A stretch of DNA of 30,599 nucleotides from a virus, in the IMG/VR virus record IMGVR_UViG_3300042525_000286, positions 1 through 30,599 of that record; one strand, given 5' to 3'. This document shows positions 1 through 7,214 of this stretch, in pieces (within the stretch, counting starts at the first letter, position 1; every line of letters starts with the position of its first letter). Below the pieces are notes generated by a model. It was not told the origin of the DNA. It did no database searches and saw only the letters and a list, made by a program, of their open reading frames with translations. The position numbers and the translations under genes are program-made.

Positions 1-127
1 AAGAAGCTAACGATAAAGCTATTGAATTAGCAAAACAAAAAGCGGATGCACTTGAAAGAATTAGACAAGGCGAAATTGATACAGAAGCGGAACGAAGAGC
101 AGAAGAATTATTGCAAGTTCAAAAACA
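1..127. repeat. Terminal direct repeat, left copy
   Basis: Bases 1-127 are identical to 30473-30599. The repeat falls inside the tape measure reading frame, and the frame continues across it without a stop. An exact 127-bp overlap is what a de Bruijn assembler using k=127 leaves on a circular contig, so it is more likely an assembly signature of a circular or circularly permuted genome than a biological terminal repeat. The unique circle is 30472 bp. Confidence 0.95.
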
Positions 128-923
128 ATATACTGATTTAATTGCAGAAGCGGAAAAATATTATGGTGAAAATTCTGCAAAAGTTTTATCTTTAAAAGAA
201 GCACAAAGAACAAAAGAGAATGAGTTACAAGCTAAATTTGATTTAGAAGATAAAGAAAAAGCAGATAAAAAAAAGCAAGAAGAAGAGGATTATTGGAATA
301 CAGAAGCAGAAAAGGCAATTGCAAGAGATGAAGAAGCAAAGAAAAAAAGAGAAGATGATGCTGCTAAAGAAATAGCATTTCAAAAAGCAAAAGACGATGC
401 TATTGCAAGTTCAAAAGAAAACTTAACAAATATTATATCGGGATTAGAAGAAACAGGTTTAGCAAAAACAAAAGCGGGTCAAGGTTTATCAAAAGCTATT
501 GCTTTAACTCAAATTGGTATTGATAGTGCGGTTGCTATTTCAAAAGCATCTACTTTAGCAAATGCTGAAGGTGTGGCTGCTCAATTAGCATTTCCAACTG
601 TTCCTGGAATTGGTACTGCTGCAAGGATAATTTCATACGCATCTACTGCTTTATCAGTCGCTTCTAACATAGCAAGAGCTAAAAAATTATTATCAAGTGG
701 TGGTTCATCTTCGGGTGGTAGTTCAAGCGGTGGCGGTGGTTCTGCTCCAACAGGTGGCGGTGCACCCGCACCGAGTTTCAACGTTGTAGGTAATAGTGGA
801 GTAAATCAAATTGCTCAAACGTTAGGAAATCAGCAACCTGTTCAGGCGTATGTAGTTGCTAACAATGTAACAACTGCTCAAAGTTTAGACAGAAATATAG
901 TTCAAAACGCAAGTTTAGGTTAA
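1..923 (+). CDS. Tape measure protein, C-terminal part (gene continues from window end)
   Basis: This is the 3' part of the tape measure gene that starts at 29308. Joining the ends through the 127-bp repeat keeps the frame and gives a protein of about 695 residues. The segment is a long charged helical stretch rich in Glu, Lys and Ala. Next comes a hydrophobic helical part (around bases 430-690), then a Ser/Gly-rich linker, and a tail resembling the ends of other Bacteroidetes phage tape measure proteins. Tape measure proteins set tail length and sit in the tail tube lumen. At the usual 0.15 nm per residue the tail would be roughly 100 nm; this is inference. Two hairpins follow the stop codon. 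An ATG at 111 is internal and is not the true start. Confidence 0.9.
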   Translation, partial: EANDKAIELAKQKADALERIRQGEIDTEAERRAEELLQVQKQYTDLIAEAEKYYGENSAKVLSLKEAQRTKENELQAKFDLEDKEKADKKKQEEEDYWNTEAEKAIARDEEAKKKREDDAAKEIAFQKAKDDAIASSKENLTNIISGLEETGLAKTKAGQGLSKAIALTQIGIDSAVAISKASTLANAEGVAAQLAFPTVPGIGTAARIISYASTALSVASNIARAKKLLSSGGSSSGGSSSGGGGSAPTGGGAPAPSFNVVGNSGVNQIAQTLGNQQPVQAYVVANNVTTAQSLDRNIVQNASLG

Positions 924-937
924 GGTTATAGCCTTAA
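920..937 (+). other. Short palindromic hairpin after the tape measure stop
   Basis: TTAAGG and CCTTAA flank a 6-base loop, with one further possible T-G pair. It begins at the stop codon and lies just before the terminator-like hairpin at 944-968. It could protect the 3' end or help termination. Confidence 0.4.
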
Positions 938-943
938 AACAAA

Positions 944-968
944 AAAGCCACTCGTTAAGGGTGGCTTT
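944..968 (+). terminator. Terminator-like hairpin after tape measure gene
   Basis: AAAGCCACTC pairs with GGGTGGCTTT (one T-G wobble) around a 5-base loop. The following T tract is short and interrupted. It separates the tail block from the head block that starts at 1063. Confidence 0.65.
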
Positions 969-1039
969 AATGATTAATAACTAAAAAACTTAAACTATGA
1001 AAAAACTCAAAGCACAAATATAACAAAAAATATTAATTG

Positions 1040-1054
1040 TTGTTTTTAAATAAA
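1040..1054 (+). promoter_or_regulatory. Late-module motif TTGTTTTTAAATAAA, copy 1
   Basis: The exact 15-mer TTGTTTTTAAATAAA ends 8 bases before the ATG of the head protease. Exact copies lie before the scaffold (2252) and tail chaperone (24302), with a variant before the 112-aa structural gene (4445). It lies downstream of a terminator-like hairpin, as expected if transcription restarts here. It could be a late promoter or a translation-enhancing leader. Confidence 0.5.
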
Positions 1055-1062
1055 GAAAAAAA

Positions 1063-1656
1063 ATGAATTTAATCGAATTAATTATAGACGATAAAGATGA
1101 GTTAAGCGGAGTAGATGCTATTTCAGTAGTAGAAACTCCTGCAATTGAATCTAATTTCGTAGCATTAAAGTCAGAAGAAATTAAACTTGCAGAAGTTAGT
1201 AATGAAAAACGTATCTTAATGGGTGCAGTTTTAATTCCTGAAAAGCCTATTTACAGACGTAATGGTGAAGATGAGTACTACATATACTTTTCAAAAGATA
1301 CAGTTAACAAAGCGAGTCAATTATTCTTTAAAAATGGTAATCAGAACAATTGGACTTTAGAACACGGAAAAGAAATAAAAGGATTGACAGTTGTTGAAAG
1401 TTGGATTGTTGAAGATAACACAAAAGATAAGTCAGCAATTTACAATTTAAGTGTTCCTGTTGGTACTTGGATGGCTTCTGTAAAAGTTGAAGATGAAACA
1501 ATATGGAATGACTATGTTAAAACGGGTAAAGTAAAAGGTTTTTCATTAGAGGGTTATTTTGCTGATAAGTTAGAAGAAAAAAAGCAGTTAAGTAAAAACG
1601 AAAGTATTGTTGAACAAATTAAATCTTTAATAAATGAGTACGAAAACAAAAAGTAA
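1063..1656 (+). CDS. Prohead protease, XkdF-like serine protease family
   Basis: The 197-aa protein has the layout of the XkdF-like putative serine protease domain found next to scaffold and capsid genes. Residues 50-75 hold the 'RILMGAVLIPEKPIYRR' type opening. His101 lies in TLEHGKE, VESWIVED follows at 111-118, VPVGTW at 131-136, and Ser161 lies in GFSLEGYF. His101 and Ser161 are the likely catalytic pair, with an acidic third residue probably in the VESWIVED-DKS stretch. It should cleave scaffold and perhaps capsid N-termini during head maturation. Its place two genes before the scaffold and three before the capsid supports this. The C-terminal 30 residues are charged and helical. The ATG start follows a repeated late-module motif. 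Confidence 0.8.
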   Translation: MNLIELIIDDKDELSGVDAISVVETPAIESNFVALKSEEIKLAEVSNEKRILMGAVLIPEKPIYRRNGEDEYYIYFSKDTVNKASQLFFKNGNQNNWTLEHGKEIKGLTVVESWIVEDNTKDKSAIYNLSVPVGTWMASVKVEDETIWNDYVKTGKVKGFSLEGYFADKLEEKKQLSKNESIVEQIKSLINEYENKK

Positions 1657-1828
1657 AACGAGTCCAACGGGCGGTAAGCGTGGTTGTCTATGTGATGACA
1701 ACACTTATAAACAAGAATGTTGTAATGGTGATTTACAAAATCAAGGCATTGGTAAAACAAGCGGTGTTGATAACGTAACCATTACAGAAAACAACGGAAC
1801 AAGAGTAATAACAAGAATTAACGGATAA
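1634..1828 (+). CDS. Small Cys-rich conserved phage protein
   Basis: This 64-aa protein overlaps the protease gene end by 23 bases. After a basic N-terminus it carries GCLCDDNTYKQECCNGDLQ (four Cys within about 14 residues), then QGIG and a C-terminus predicted to be beta-rich. Small proteins with this RGCLC...CC..QGIG pattern are familiar from Bacteroidetes phage structural regions, but no function is known to me. The paired Cys could bind metal or form disulfides. The overlap suggests coupled translation with the head genes. Confidence 0.65.
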   Translation: MSTKTKSKTSPTGGKRGCLCDDNTYKQECCNGDLQNQGIGKTSGVDNVTITENNGTRVITRING

Positions 1829-1847
1829 ACAATTAAATAAATTAAAA

Positions 1848-2225
1848 ATGACACCACAAGAAAAAAACGTATTTGGAAAATTATTTGCTAATACAGAATT
1901 ATCAAGTCACAAAATTGAATTAGCACGTATTAGCGTAGATGAAATTAAAAAATCATACGATTTAGTGCAAACTGCAAGAAATGAATCTACTGCTTCTTTA
2001 AGAAAAGCAACAGAAGCAGCTACTTCTATTGAATCAGCAGCTAAATCTTTATCAGTAAAATCAGGAGAATTTTTAAAAAATTATGAAGTTTTTATGAATG
2101 ATGTGAAAGCATTAGGTTTAGAAATTCCTGCAAATTTACAAGGGTTAAACAAAGTAGTAAATGACGATGTTAAATTGTCTGCAAAATTATTTAAAAGTGC
2201 TTCTACTATTAAAAGTTTAGTTTAA
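1848..2225 (+). CDS. Hypothetical protein in head module
   Basis: The 125-aa protein is strongly helical, rich in Ala, Lys, Glu and Ser, and has no Cys or Trp. The central part (about residues 25-85) could form a coiled coil. It lies between the small Cys-rich gene and the scaffold. It may be a head-assembly or minor virion protein, but that rests on position only. Confidence 0.65.
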   Translation: MTPQEKNVFGKLFANTELSSHKIELARISVDEIKKSYDLVQTARNESTASLRKATEAATSIESAAKSLSVKSGEFLKNYEVFMNDVKALGLEIPANLQGLNKVVNDDVKLSAKLFKSASTIKSLV

Positions 2226-2251
2226 CAAAATACAACAACATTAAACAAACC

Positions 2252-2266
2252 TTGTTTTTAAATAAA
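2252..2266 (+). promoter_or_regulatory. Late-module motif TTGTTTTTAAATAAA, copy 2
   Basis: This is an exact copy of the 15-mer at 1040 and 24302, preceded by CC as at 24302. It ends 10 bases before the scaffold ATG. No clear terminator separates it from the gene upstream, so here it could provide an extra start for scaffold and capsid. Confidence 0.5.
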
Positions 2267-2276
2267 TATTATTAAT

Positions 2277-2825
2277 ATGTCAAACGTACTAACAGAAATC
2301 AAAAAGCTTTTAGGGATGCAAATCCAATTAGAGCAAATGACTTTAGATAATGGTACTGTTATCGAAGCGGAAATCTTCGAAGCAGGTCAACCTGTGTTTA
2401 TAGTTAATGGTGAAGATAGAGTAGCACTTCCAATAGGTGAGTATATTCTTGATAACGGAATGATTTTAGTTGTTGCAGTTGAGGGTGAAATTGCTGAAAT
2501 CAAAGAAGCTACACCTACACAAGAGGAAACTCCTGAAGTAGAAGTAGAAGTTGAACAAGCTGCTGAACCTACTGCACCTAAAAAGGTAATTGAATCAACA
2601 GTAAGAGAATCACATTTTTCAAAAGAAATTGAAGATTTAAAAGCTGAAATTGAATCTTTAAAAACAGAATTAGCAAAACAAACAGAAGTTAAAGAAGTAG
2701 TTGAATTATCAGCTGAACCATTAACACACAATCCTGATGCTAAACAAAACGTTGAAAAAATCCTTTTCTCACAAGGTAGAGAAATGACAACTTTCGACAG
2801 AGTAATGAGTAAAATCGCAAATTAA
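2277..2825 (+). CDS. Capsid scaffold-like protein
   Basis: The 182-aa acidic protein lies immediately before the major capsid gene. Residues 1-75 look beta-rich (including DNGTVIEAEIF and VNGEDRVALPIGEY). Residues 78-100 are a Glu/Pro/Thr-rich linker. Residues 117-148 form a coiled coil with heptad Leu/Ile (IEDLKAEIESLKTEL). The C-terminus ends in a short basic helix (FDRVMSKIAN). Beta domain, acidic linker, coiled coil and C-terminal basic helix, with protease upstream and capsid downstream, fit an assembly scaffold. A minor head protein is the main alternative. Confidence 0.65.
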   Translation: MSNVLTEIKKLLGMQIQLEQMTLDNGTVIEAEIFEAGQPVFIVNGEDRVALPIGEYILDNGMILVVAVEGEIAEIKEATPTQEETPEVEVEVEQAAEPTAPKKVIESTVRESHFSKEIEDLKAEIESLKTELAKQTEVKEVVELSAEPLTHNPDAKQNVEKILFSQGREMTTFDRVMSKIAN

Positions 2826-2838
2826 TTAAATAAAAAAA

Positions 2839-3771
2839 ATGGCTACTACAACAAGTATCACAACAACCTATGCAGGTGAGTTTTCAAAGAAATACATATC
2901 TGCAGCATTATTATCGGCTACTACTATTGAAAATGGTGGAATCGAAGTAATGCCAAACGTAAAGTATAAATCAGTTATCAATAGAATTGCTACAGATGCA
3001 ATTGTAAAAGATGCTACTTGTGCTTTTGACCCTACTTCAACTGTAACAATTACAGAAAGAGTAATTACCCCGCAGGAATATCAGGTAAATTTGGAATTGT
3101 GTAAAAAAGATTTCAGAAATACATGGCAAAGCATTGAAATGGGGATGTCAGCTTTTGACACTTTACCAAAATCATTTGCTGATTTCTTAATCGGACACGT
3201 TGCAGCGAAAGTTGCAGAGAAAAACGAGACTAACATTTGGAGAGGAGTAGATGCAAACGCAGGTGAATTTAACGGATTTGTTCCTTTAGCTACTGCTGAT
3301 TCAACTGTAATCGATGTAGTAGGTACTACAATTACTGCTGCAAATGTTATCACAGAATTAGGAAAAGTAGTTGACGCTATTCCTGCTGCACTTTACGGAA
3401 AAGAAGACCTGTATATATATGTCTCTAACTCGGTGGCACGTGCATACGTAAGGGCTTTGGGCGGTTTTGGAGCTTCAGGTTTAGGAGCAAACGGAACTAA
3501 CGCAATGGGTACACAATGGTTTAACAATGGTTCATTGTCTTTTGATGGTGTTAAAATCTTTGTTGCAAACGGATTGGCTTCTAACTATATGATGGCTGCT
3601 CAAAAATCAAACTTATACTTTGGTACAGGTTTATTATCAGACCAAAACGAAGTTAAAGTAATTGATATGTCAGAAATCGATGGTTCTCAAAATGTTAGAA
3701 TTGTAATGAGATTTACTGCAGCGGTTCAATATGGTATCGGTTCTGAAATCGTATTATATACTCCAGCGTAA
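2839..3771 (+). CDS. Major capsid protein, HK97-fold type expected
   Basis: The 310-aa protein starts 13 bases after the scaffold stop. It has the usual features of a Bacteroidetes phage major capsid protein: a Thr/Ser-rich N-terminus, a middle part with ITERVITPQEYQVNLELCKKDF, and a helix with SFADFLIGHVAAKVAEKNETNIWRG in two pieces (about residues 110-136). A C-terminal stretch (MRFTAAVQYGIGSEIVLYTPA) is typical of the last strand. Size and place after protease and scaffold agree. It is followed by a strong hairpin and T tract at 3794-3823. The HK97 fold is inferred from the family context. Confidence 0.85.
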   Translation: MATTTSITTTYAGEFSKKYISAALLSATTIENGGIEVMPNVKYKSVINRIATDAIVKDATCAFDPTSTVTITERVITPQEYQVNLELCKKDFRNTWQSIEMGMSAFDTLPKSFADFLIGHVAAKVAEKNETNIWRGVDANAGEFNGFVPLATADSTVIDVVGTTITAANVITELGKVVDAIPAALYGKEDLYIYVSNSVARAYVRALGGFGASGLGANGTNAMGTQWFNNGSLSFDGVKIFVANGLASNYMMAAQKSNLYFGTGLLSDQNEVKVIDMSEIDGSQNVRIVMRFTAAVQYGIGSEIVLYTPA

Positions 3772-3793
3772 TTAATTAAATATTAACTTTAAG

Positions 3794-3823
3794 AAGGGGA
3801 GGTAAAATGCCTTCCCTTTTTTT
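3794..3823 (+). terminator. Terminator after major capsid gene
   Basis: AAGGGGAGG pairs with CCTTCCCTT (one G-T wobble) around a 7-base loop and runs into a T tract. Only 16 bases separate it from the next ATG at 3840, so expression of the tail tube gene probably depends on read-through. Confidence 0.85.
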
Positions 3824-3839
3824 ATAAAACATAAATAAT

Positions 3840-4367
3840 ATGGCTTGTGATTTATCATTAGGAAGATTAGAAGTTTGTAAGGATTCAGTAGGTGGTTTAA
3901 AAAACGTTTACTTCGTTAATTATGGCGATGCAACAGGATACACTTACGACGCTACAAATACGGATGTTATCGATGCGGTAGCAGGTACTCCAACTGCTTA
4001 CAAATATGAGTTAAAAGGTACAAGTACCTTTACTCAAAATATTAATAGTTCACGTGAAAACGGAACTACATTTTACGAACAAGTTTTGGAATTAACTTTT
4101 AAGAAATTAACTGTTAAAGACCATAAAGAATTGAAGTTAATGGCGTTCGGAAGAAGTCAGGTTATCGTAGAAGATAACAACGGAAATTTCTTCTACGCAG
4201 GTTTAAAACACGGATGCGAGGTTACGGGTGGTACAATTGTTACGGGGGCAGCAATGGGTGACTTAAGCGGTTATACATTAACGCTTACAGGACAAGAACA
4301 AGCACCTGCTAACTTTATCGGTGACACTTTAACGGCTGCAGGATTCACAGTGGTTTCAGGTTCTTAA
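3840..4367 (+). CDS. Probable major tail tube protein
   Basis: The 175-aa protein is rich in beta-forming residues and Gly/Thr, as tail tube proteins are. Conserved-looking parts include GRLEVCKDSVGGLKNVYF (residues 8-25), KYELKGTSTFTQNINSSREN (about 55-75), FYAGLKHGCEVTGG and GDLSGYTLTLTGQEQAP. This resembles the tube protein of Flavobacteriia siphophages. It lies between two terminators, so its transcript level may differ from that of the capsid. It is far from the tail chaperone and tape measure, which is unusual. A head decoration protein is the alternative. Confidence 0.6.
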   Translation: MACDLSLGRLEVCKDSVGGLKNVYFVNYGDATGYTYDATNTDVIDAVAGTPTAYKYELKGTSTFTQNINSSRENGTTFYEQVLELTFKKLTVKDHKELKLMAFGRSQVIVEDNNGNFFYAGLKHGCEVTGGTIVTGAAMGDLSGYTLTLTGQEQAPANFIGDTLTAAGFTVVSGS

Positions 4368-4387
4368 TTTTTCATAGTTTTGAATTT

Positions 4388-4421
4388 AAAAAGCGTATCT
4401 TAATTGGTACGCTTTTTTTTT
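4388..4421 (+). terminator. Terminator after tail tube gene
   Basis: AAAAAGCGTATC pairs with GGTACGCTTTTT (one T-G wobble) around a 6-base loop and is followed by an uninterrupted T tract. It is one of the strongest terminators in the window. Confidence 0.9.
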
Positions 4422-4444
4422 ATCTTAACAGAAATGTTAAATTC

Positions 4445-4460
4445 TTGTTTTTATAATAAA
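4445..4460 (+). promoter_or_regulatory. Late-module motif, variant copy 3
   Basis: TTGTTTTTATAATAAA differs from the 15-mer at 1040, 2252 and 24302 by one inserted T. It lies between a strong terminator and the ATG at 4469, so transcription of the portal block most likely begins at or near it. Confidence 0.45.
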
Positions 4461-4468
4461 TAAGTAAT

Positions 4469-4807
4469 ATGATTATTTTAAAAGAGCAAGAAACCGCACA
4501 AACATTAAACGCTATTATCTATGGTAGCGATGCGGATACTATTGTTTTGCGTGATGAAGAAACAAATATTGAAACTGAAATTGAAGCAGTTTTTTCAATT
4601 GATAAATATTTTGTTACTACTTCTGTTATTTTTCCAATTAAAGAAAGTAAATATTATACTCTAACAATTAAAGATTCAACAATGGGCGATAATATAGTTT
4701 ATAGAGATAAAATATTTTGTACTAATCAAAATTTACAAACGTATAGTATAAACAAAGATGCTTACGCTGAACACGTGACAACAAACGAATATAAAATATT
4801 TGAATAA
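4469..4807 (+). CDS. Conserved structural-region protein, function unknown
   Basis: The 112-aa protein is mostly beta by composition. It has a C-terminal pattern (about residues 75-111: IVYRDKIFCTNQ, YSIN, NEYKIFE) seen in small proteins of Bacteroidetes phage structural regions. Only two bases separate it from the portal gene, so they are probably cotranslated. A virion or neck role is plausible from context but not shown by a motif. Confidence 0.65.
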   Translation: MIILKEQETAQTLNAIIYGSDADTIVLRDEETNIETEIEAVFSIDKYFVTTSVIFPIKESKYYTLTIKDSTMGDNIVYRDKIFCTNQNLQTYSINKDAYAEHVTTNEYKIFE

Positions 4808-4809
4808 TT

Positions 4810-6591
4810 ATGTATGTATTAAATTTAAGTGCTTATACAAGTCCACAAATTAACGAAAGTAAAAAAGGTGATTTTGTGGAATATGGAGCAGACAATAACT
4901 ACTTTCAATTTTTAATTGATAGGTATTTATATAGCACCACAAATAACGCTATTATTACAGGTTGTAGTAATATGATTTACGGAAAAGGTATATCAGCATT
5001 AGACGCTAATAAAAAACCTGACGAGTACGCTAAAATGATTTCTATTATAAAGCCAAACGCATTAAAGAAAGTGGCTTTAGAACGTAAACTTTTAGGAATG
5101 GCTGCTATGCAGGTTGTTTATGAAAAGGGCGAAGTAAAATTTATAGAGCATTTTCCAATGCATACTTTACGTGCTGAAAAATGCAACGATAAAGGCGAAA
5201 TAGAAGCATGGTATTATCATCCTGATTGGGCGAATAAAAAACCGAGTGATGAATTAAAAAGAATACCTGCATTTGGTTTTGGAAATAAAAAAGAAGTTGA
5301 ACTTTATGTTGTAAGACCTTATGTAAGCGGTTACCATTATTATACACCGATTGATTATTCGGGTGCGTTACCTTATGCAAAGTTAGAAGAAGAAATTTCT
5401 GATTATTTGATTAACGATGTAATGAATGGTTTTAGTGGTACTAAAGTTGTAAACTTTAATAACAATATACCACCTGAAGAAAAAAGAGAAGAAATTTCAG
5501 CTGATGTAAAACGTAAATTAACAGGTGCTAAAGGTCAAAAAGTAATTGTATCTTTTAATAGTAGTAAAGAAAATGCAACGGAAGTAACTGATATACCATT
5601 AAACGATGCACCGCAACACTATGAGTATTTAGCAAAAGAATGTTTTGAAAAATTAGTTGTAGGGCATAGAGTAACAAGTCCAATGCTTTTAGGAGTTCGT
5701 GATTCAGGTGGTGGATTTTCTAACAATGCAGACGAAATTAAAACTGCAACTTTGTTATATGATAATTTAGTAATTAAACCTTATCAGATTGAAATCATTG
5801 AAGCGTTAGATACTATTTTAGCGGTTAATAATATCAAATTGAAATTATACTTTAAAACGATACAACCTTTAGAGTTTACCGATTTAGAAAATGCACAAAC
5901 TTCGGAACAAGTAGCAGAAGAAACGGGAACGCAATTATCGGCTCATACTTGTCCAAGTTTAGCAGATGCTTTAATTGACAAAGGCGAAGTTTTAAGCGAA
6001 GATTGGCATCTAATAGATGAAACGGAAGTTGATTATGATTCTGAAAATGAATTGGATTTAGAAATTGAAACTTTAAATAATAAAAATAAAAAAGAATTAA
6101 GTTTATTATCTAAAATGATAAATTTAGTTAGTACAGGTACTGCAAGACCAAGAACAAAATCTGAACAAGATGAAAATATTGATGGTGTTCAGTTTATAAC
6201 TCGTTATGTTTATAGTGGCGATACAATAGGCGAAAGGGATTTTTGTAATAAAATGTTAAGTGCAGATAAAGTATATAGAAAAGAGGATATTTTGGCTATG
6301 GATGACGTAGTGGTTAACGCTGGTTTTGGTAAAGGTGGTGCAGATACTTATTCTATATGGTTGTACAAAGGCGGTGCGAGATGTTCCCATAAATGGCTTC
6401 GTAGAACTTATGCAAGTTTTGATACTAAAATAGACCCTACAAATCCAAATGCAAAACCTTTATCTATTGCAAAAGCCGAAAAATATGGTTATCGTTTAAG
6501 AAATCCAAAAGAGGTAGCTATGAAACCAAAAGATATGCCGTATAAAGGTTATACAGAGGAGTATTGGAATAAACGAGGATTTAAAAACTAA
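4810..6591 (+). CDS. Portal protein with fused C-terminal domain
   Basis: The 593-aa protein has a portal-like body in residues 1-360. It begins with residues around a bound-site pattern (GDFVEYGADNNYFQFLIDRY) and has the helical core PQHYEYLAKECFEKLVVGHR and SPMLLGVRD. The portal forms the dodecameric ring at the head vertex through which DNA passes. Residues 440-560 form a second module with ERDFCNKML (Cys479), VYRKEDI, GFGKGGADTYSIWLYKGG and RCSHKW (Cys525, His527). That module resembles the C-terminal part of Mu-F/SPP1 gp7-type minor head proteins, or an extra domain found on Bacteroidetes head proteins. The fusion probably replaces a separate minor head gene. The gene is far from terminase, unlike the common order. 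Confidence 0.8.
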   Translation: MYVLNLSAYTSPQINESKKGDFVEYGADNNYFQFLIDRYLYSTTNNAIITGCSNMIYGKGISALDANKKPDEYAKMISIIKPNALKKVALERKLLGMAAMQVVYEKGEVKFIEHFPMHTLRAEKCNDKGEIEAWYYHPDWANKKPSDELKRIPAFGFGNKKEVELYVVRPYVSGYHYYTPIDYSGALPYAKLEEEISDYLINDVMNGFSGTKVVNFNNNIPPEEKREEISADVKRKLTGAKGQKVIVSFNSSKENATEVTDIPLNDAPQHYEYLAKECFEKLVVGHRVTSPMLLGVRDSGGGFSNNADEIKTATLLYDNLVIKPYQIEIIEALDTILAVNNIKLKLYFKTIQPLEFTDLENAQTSEQVAEETGTQLSAHTCPSLADALIDKGEVLSEDWHLIDETEVDYDSENELDLEIETLNNKNKKELSLLSKMINLVSTGTARPRTKSEQDENIDGVQFITRYVYSGDTIGERDFCNKMLSADKVYRKEDILAMDDVVVNAGFGKGGADTYSIWLYKGGARCSHKWLRRTYASFDTKIDPTNPNAKPLSIAKAEKYGYRLRNPKEVAMKPKDMPYKGYTEEYWNKRGFKN

Positions 6592-6598
6592 TTAAATT

Positions 6599-7108
6599 AT
6601 GTACGCATTACTTATATCAACCGAAGACGTAAAGAAATTTACAATAGCAAATGGCAATTTAGATGCTGACGATTTCATCGAATACATCAAAATTAGTCAA
6701 GACATTACAATACAAAATTATTTAGGAAGTCAATTATACAAAAAGTTACAAGATTTGATTTTAAGCGACGAAATAAATAATAATGAGTTTGCAGATTATA
6801 GAAGTCTTTTAGTGACTTACATTAAACCTATGCTCGTGCATTGGGCAATGGTTTACTATTTACCTTTCGCAGCTTATACGTTAAGTAATAAAGGATTGTT
6901 TAAACATAGTTCTGAAAGTGCTACAAATGTAGATAAAGCCGAAGTAGATTATTTAGTTGAAAAAGAAAGGGATATTGCAGAAAGCTATACTCAAAGGTTT
7001 ATTGATTTTATGTGTTTTAATCAAAGTACATATCCTGAATACAATAGTAATTCAAATGAAGATGTAAATCCTGATACAAACAATTTTTATGGTGGCTGGC
7101 AAATATAA
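6599..7108 (+). CDS. Head-tail connector (adaptor) protein
   Basis: The 169-aa protein is largely helical and starts 7 bases after the portal stop. It has the typical opening of Bacteroidetes phage adaptors: a short strand (LLISTEDVKKFT), then an acidic helix ending in DITIQNYLGSQLYKKLQDL (residues 34-52), then a Trp/Tyr-rich helix (VHWAMVYYLPFAAYTLSN). Such proteins bind under the portal ring, like the gp6/gp15 adaptor class. The C-terminal 25 residues are Asn-rich and probably disordered. Confidence 0.7.
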   Translation: MYALLISTEDVKKFTIANGNLDADDFIEYIKISQDITIQNYLGSQLYKKLQDLILSDEINNNEFADYRSLLVTYIKPMLVHWAMVYYLPFAAYTLSNKGLFKHSSESATNVDKAEVDYLVEKERDIAESYTQRFIDFMCFNQSTYPEYNSNSNEDVNPDTNNFYGGWQI

Positions 7109-7214
7109 TAAACCTAAAATAGAGAATTTTAAAAAGTTAAATTTATATTTAGCTAAAGTTGAACAATTAAAAAAAGTACAAAATGAGCGATTGGGGACAA
7201 GGAGCGAAAAATAA
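7089..7214 (+). CDS. Small basic ORF between connector and tail protein genes
   Basis: The 41-aa frame starts at an ATG inside the end of the connector gene and ends inside the start of the next gene. The product is basic and helical (YNKPKIENFKKLNLYLAKVE) and ends in KK..R..K. It fills a 74-base gap otherwise empty of coding sequence. Overlapping small genes are common in this genome. No motif is recognised. Confidence 0.4.
   Translation: MVAGKYNKPKIENFKKLNLYLAKVEQLKKVQNERLGTRSEK

Noticed and set aside
1-127. Terminal repeat as a biological packaging repeat
   Set aside because: Its length of exactly 127 and lack of any end-related features point to assembly overlap; kept as a sign of circularity only.
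581-781. Minus-strand frame within the tape measure gene
   Set aside because: Pro/Leu-rich translation opposite a Gly/Ser-rich linker; a shadow of the real gene. Other antisense frames inside long genes were left out for the same reason.
997-1023. 8-codon frame between tape measure and protease
   Set aside because: Too short, no conserved feature, and no evidence that it is a leader peptide.
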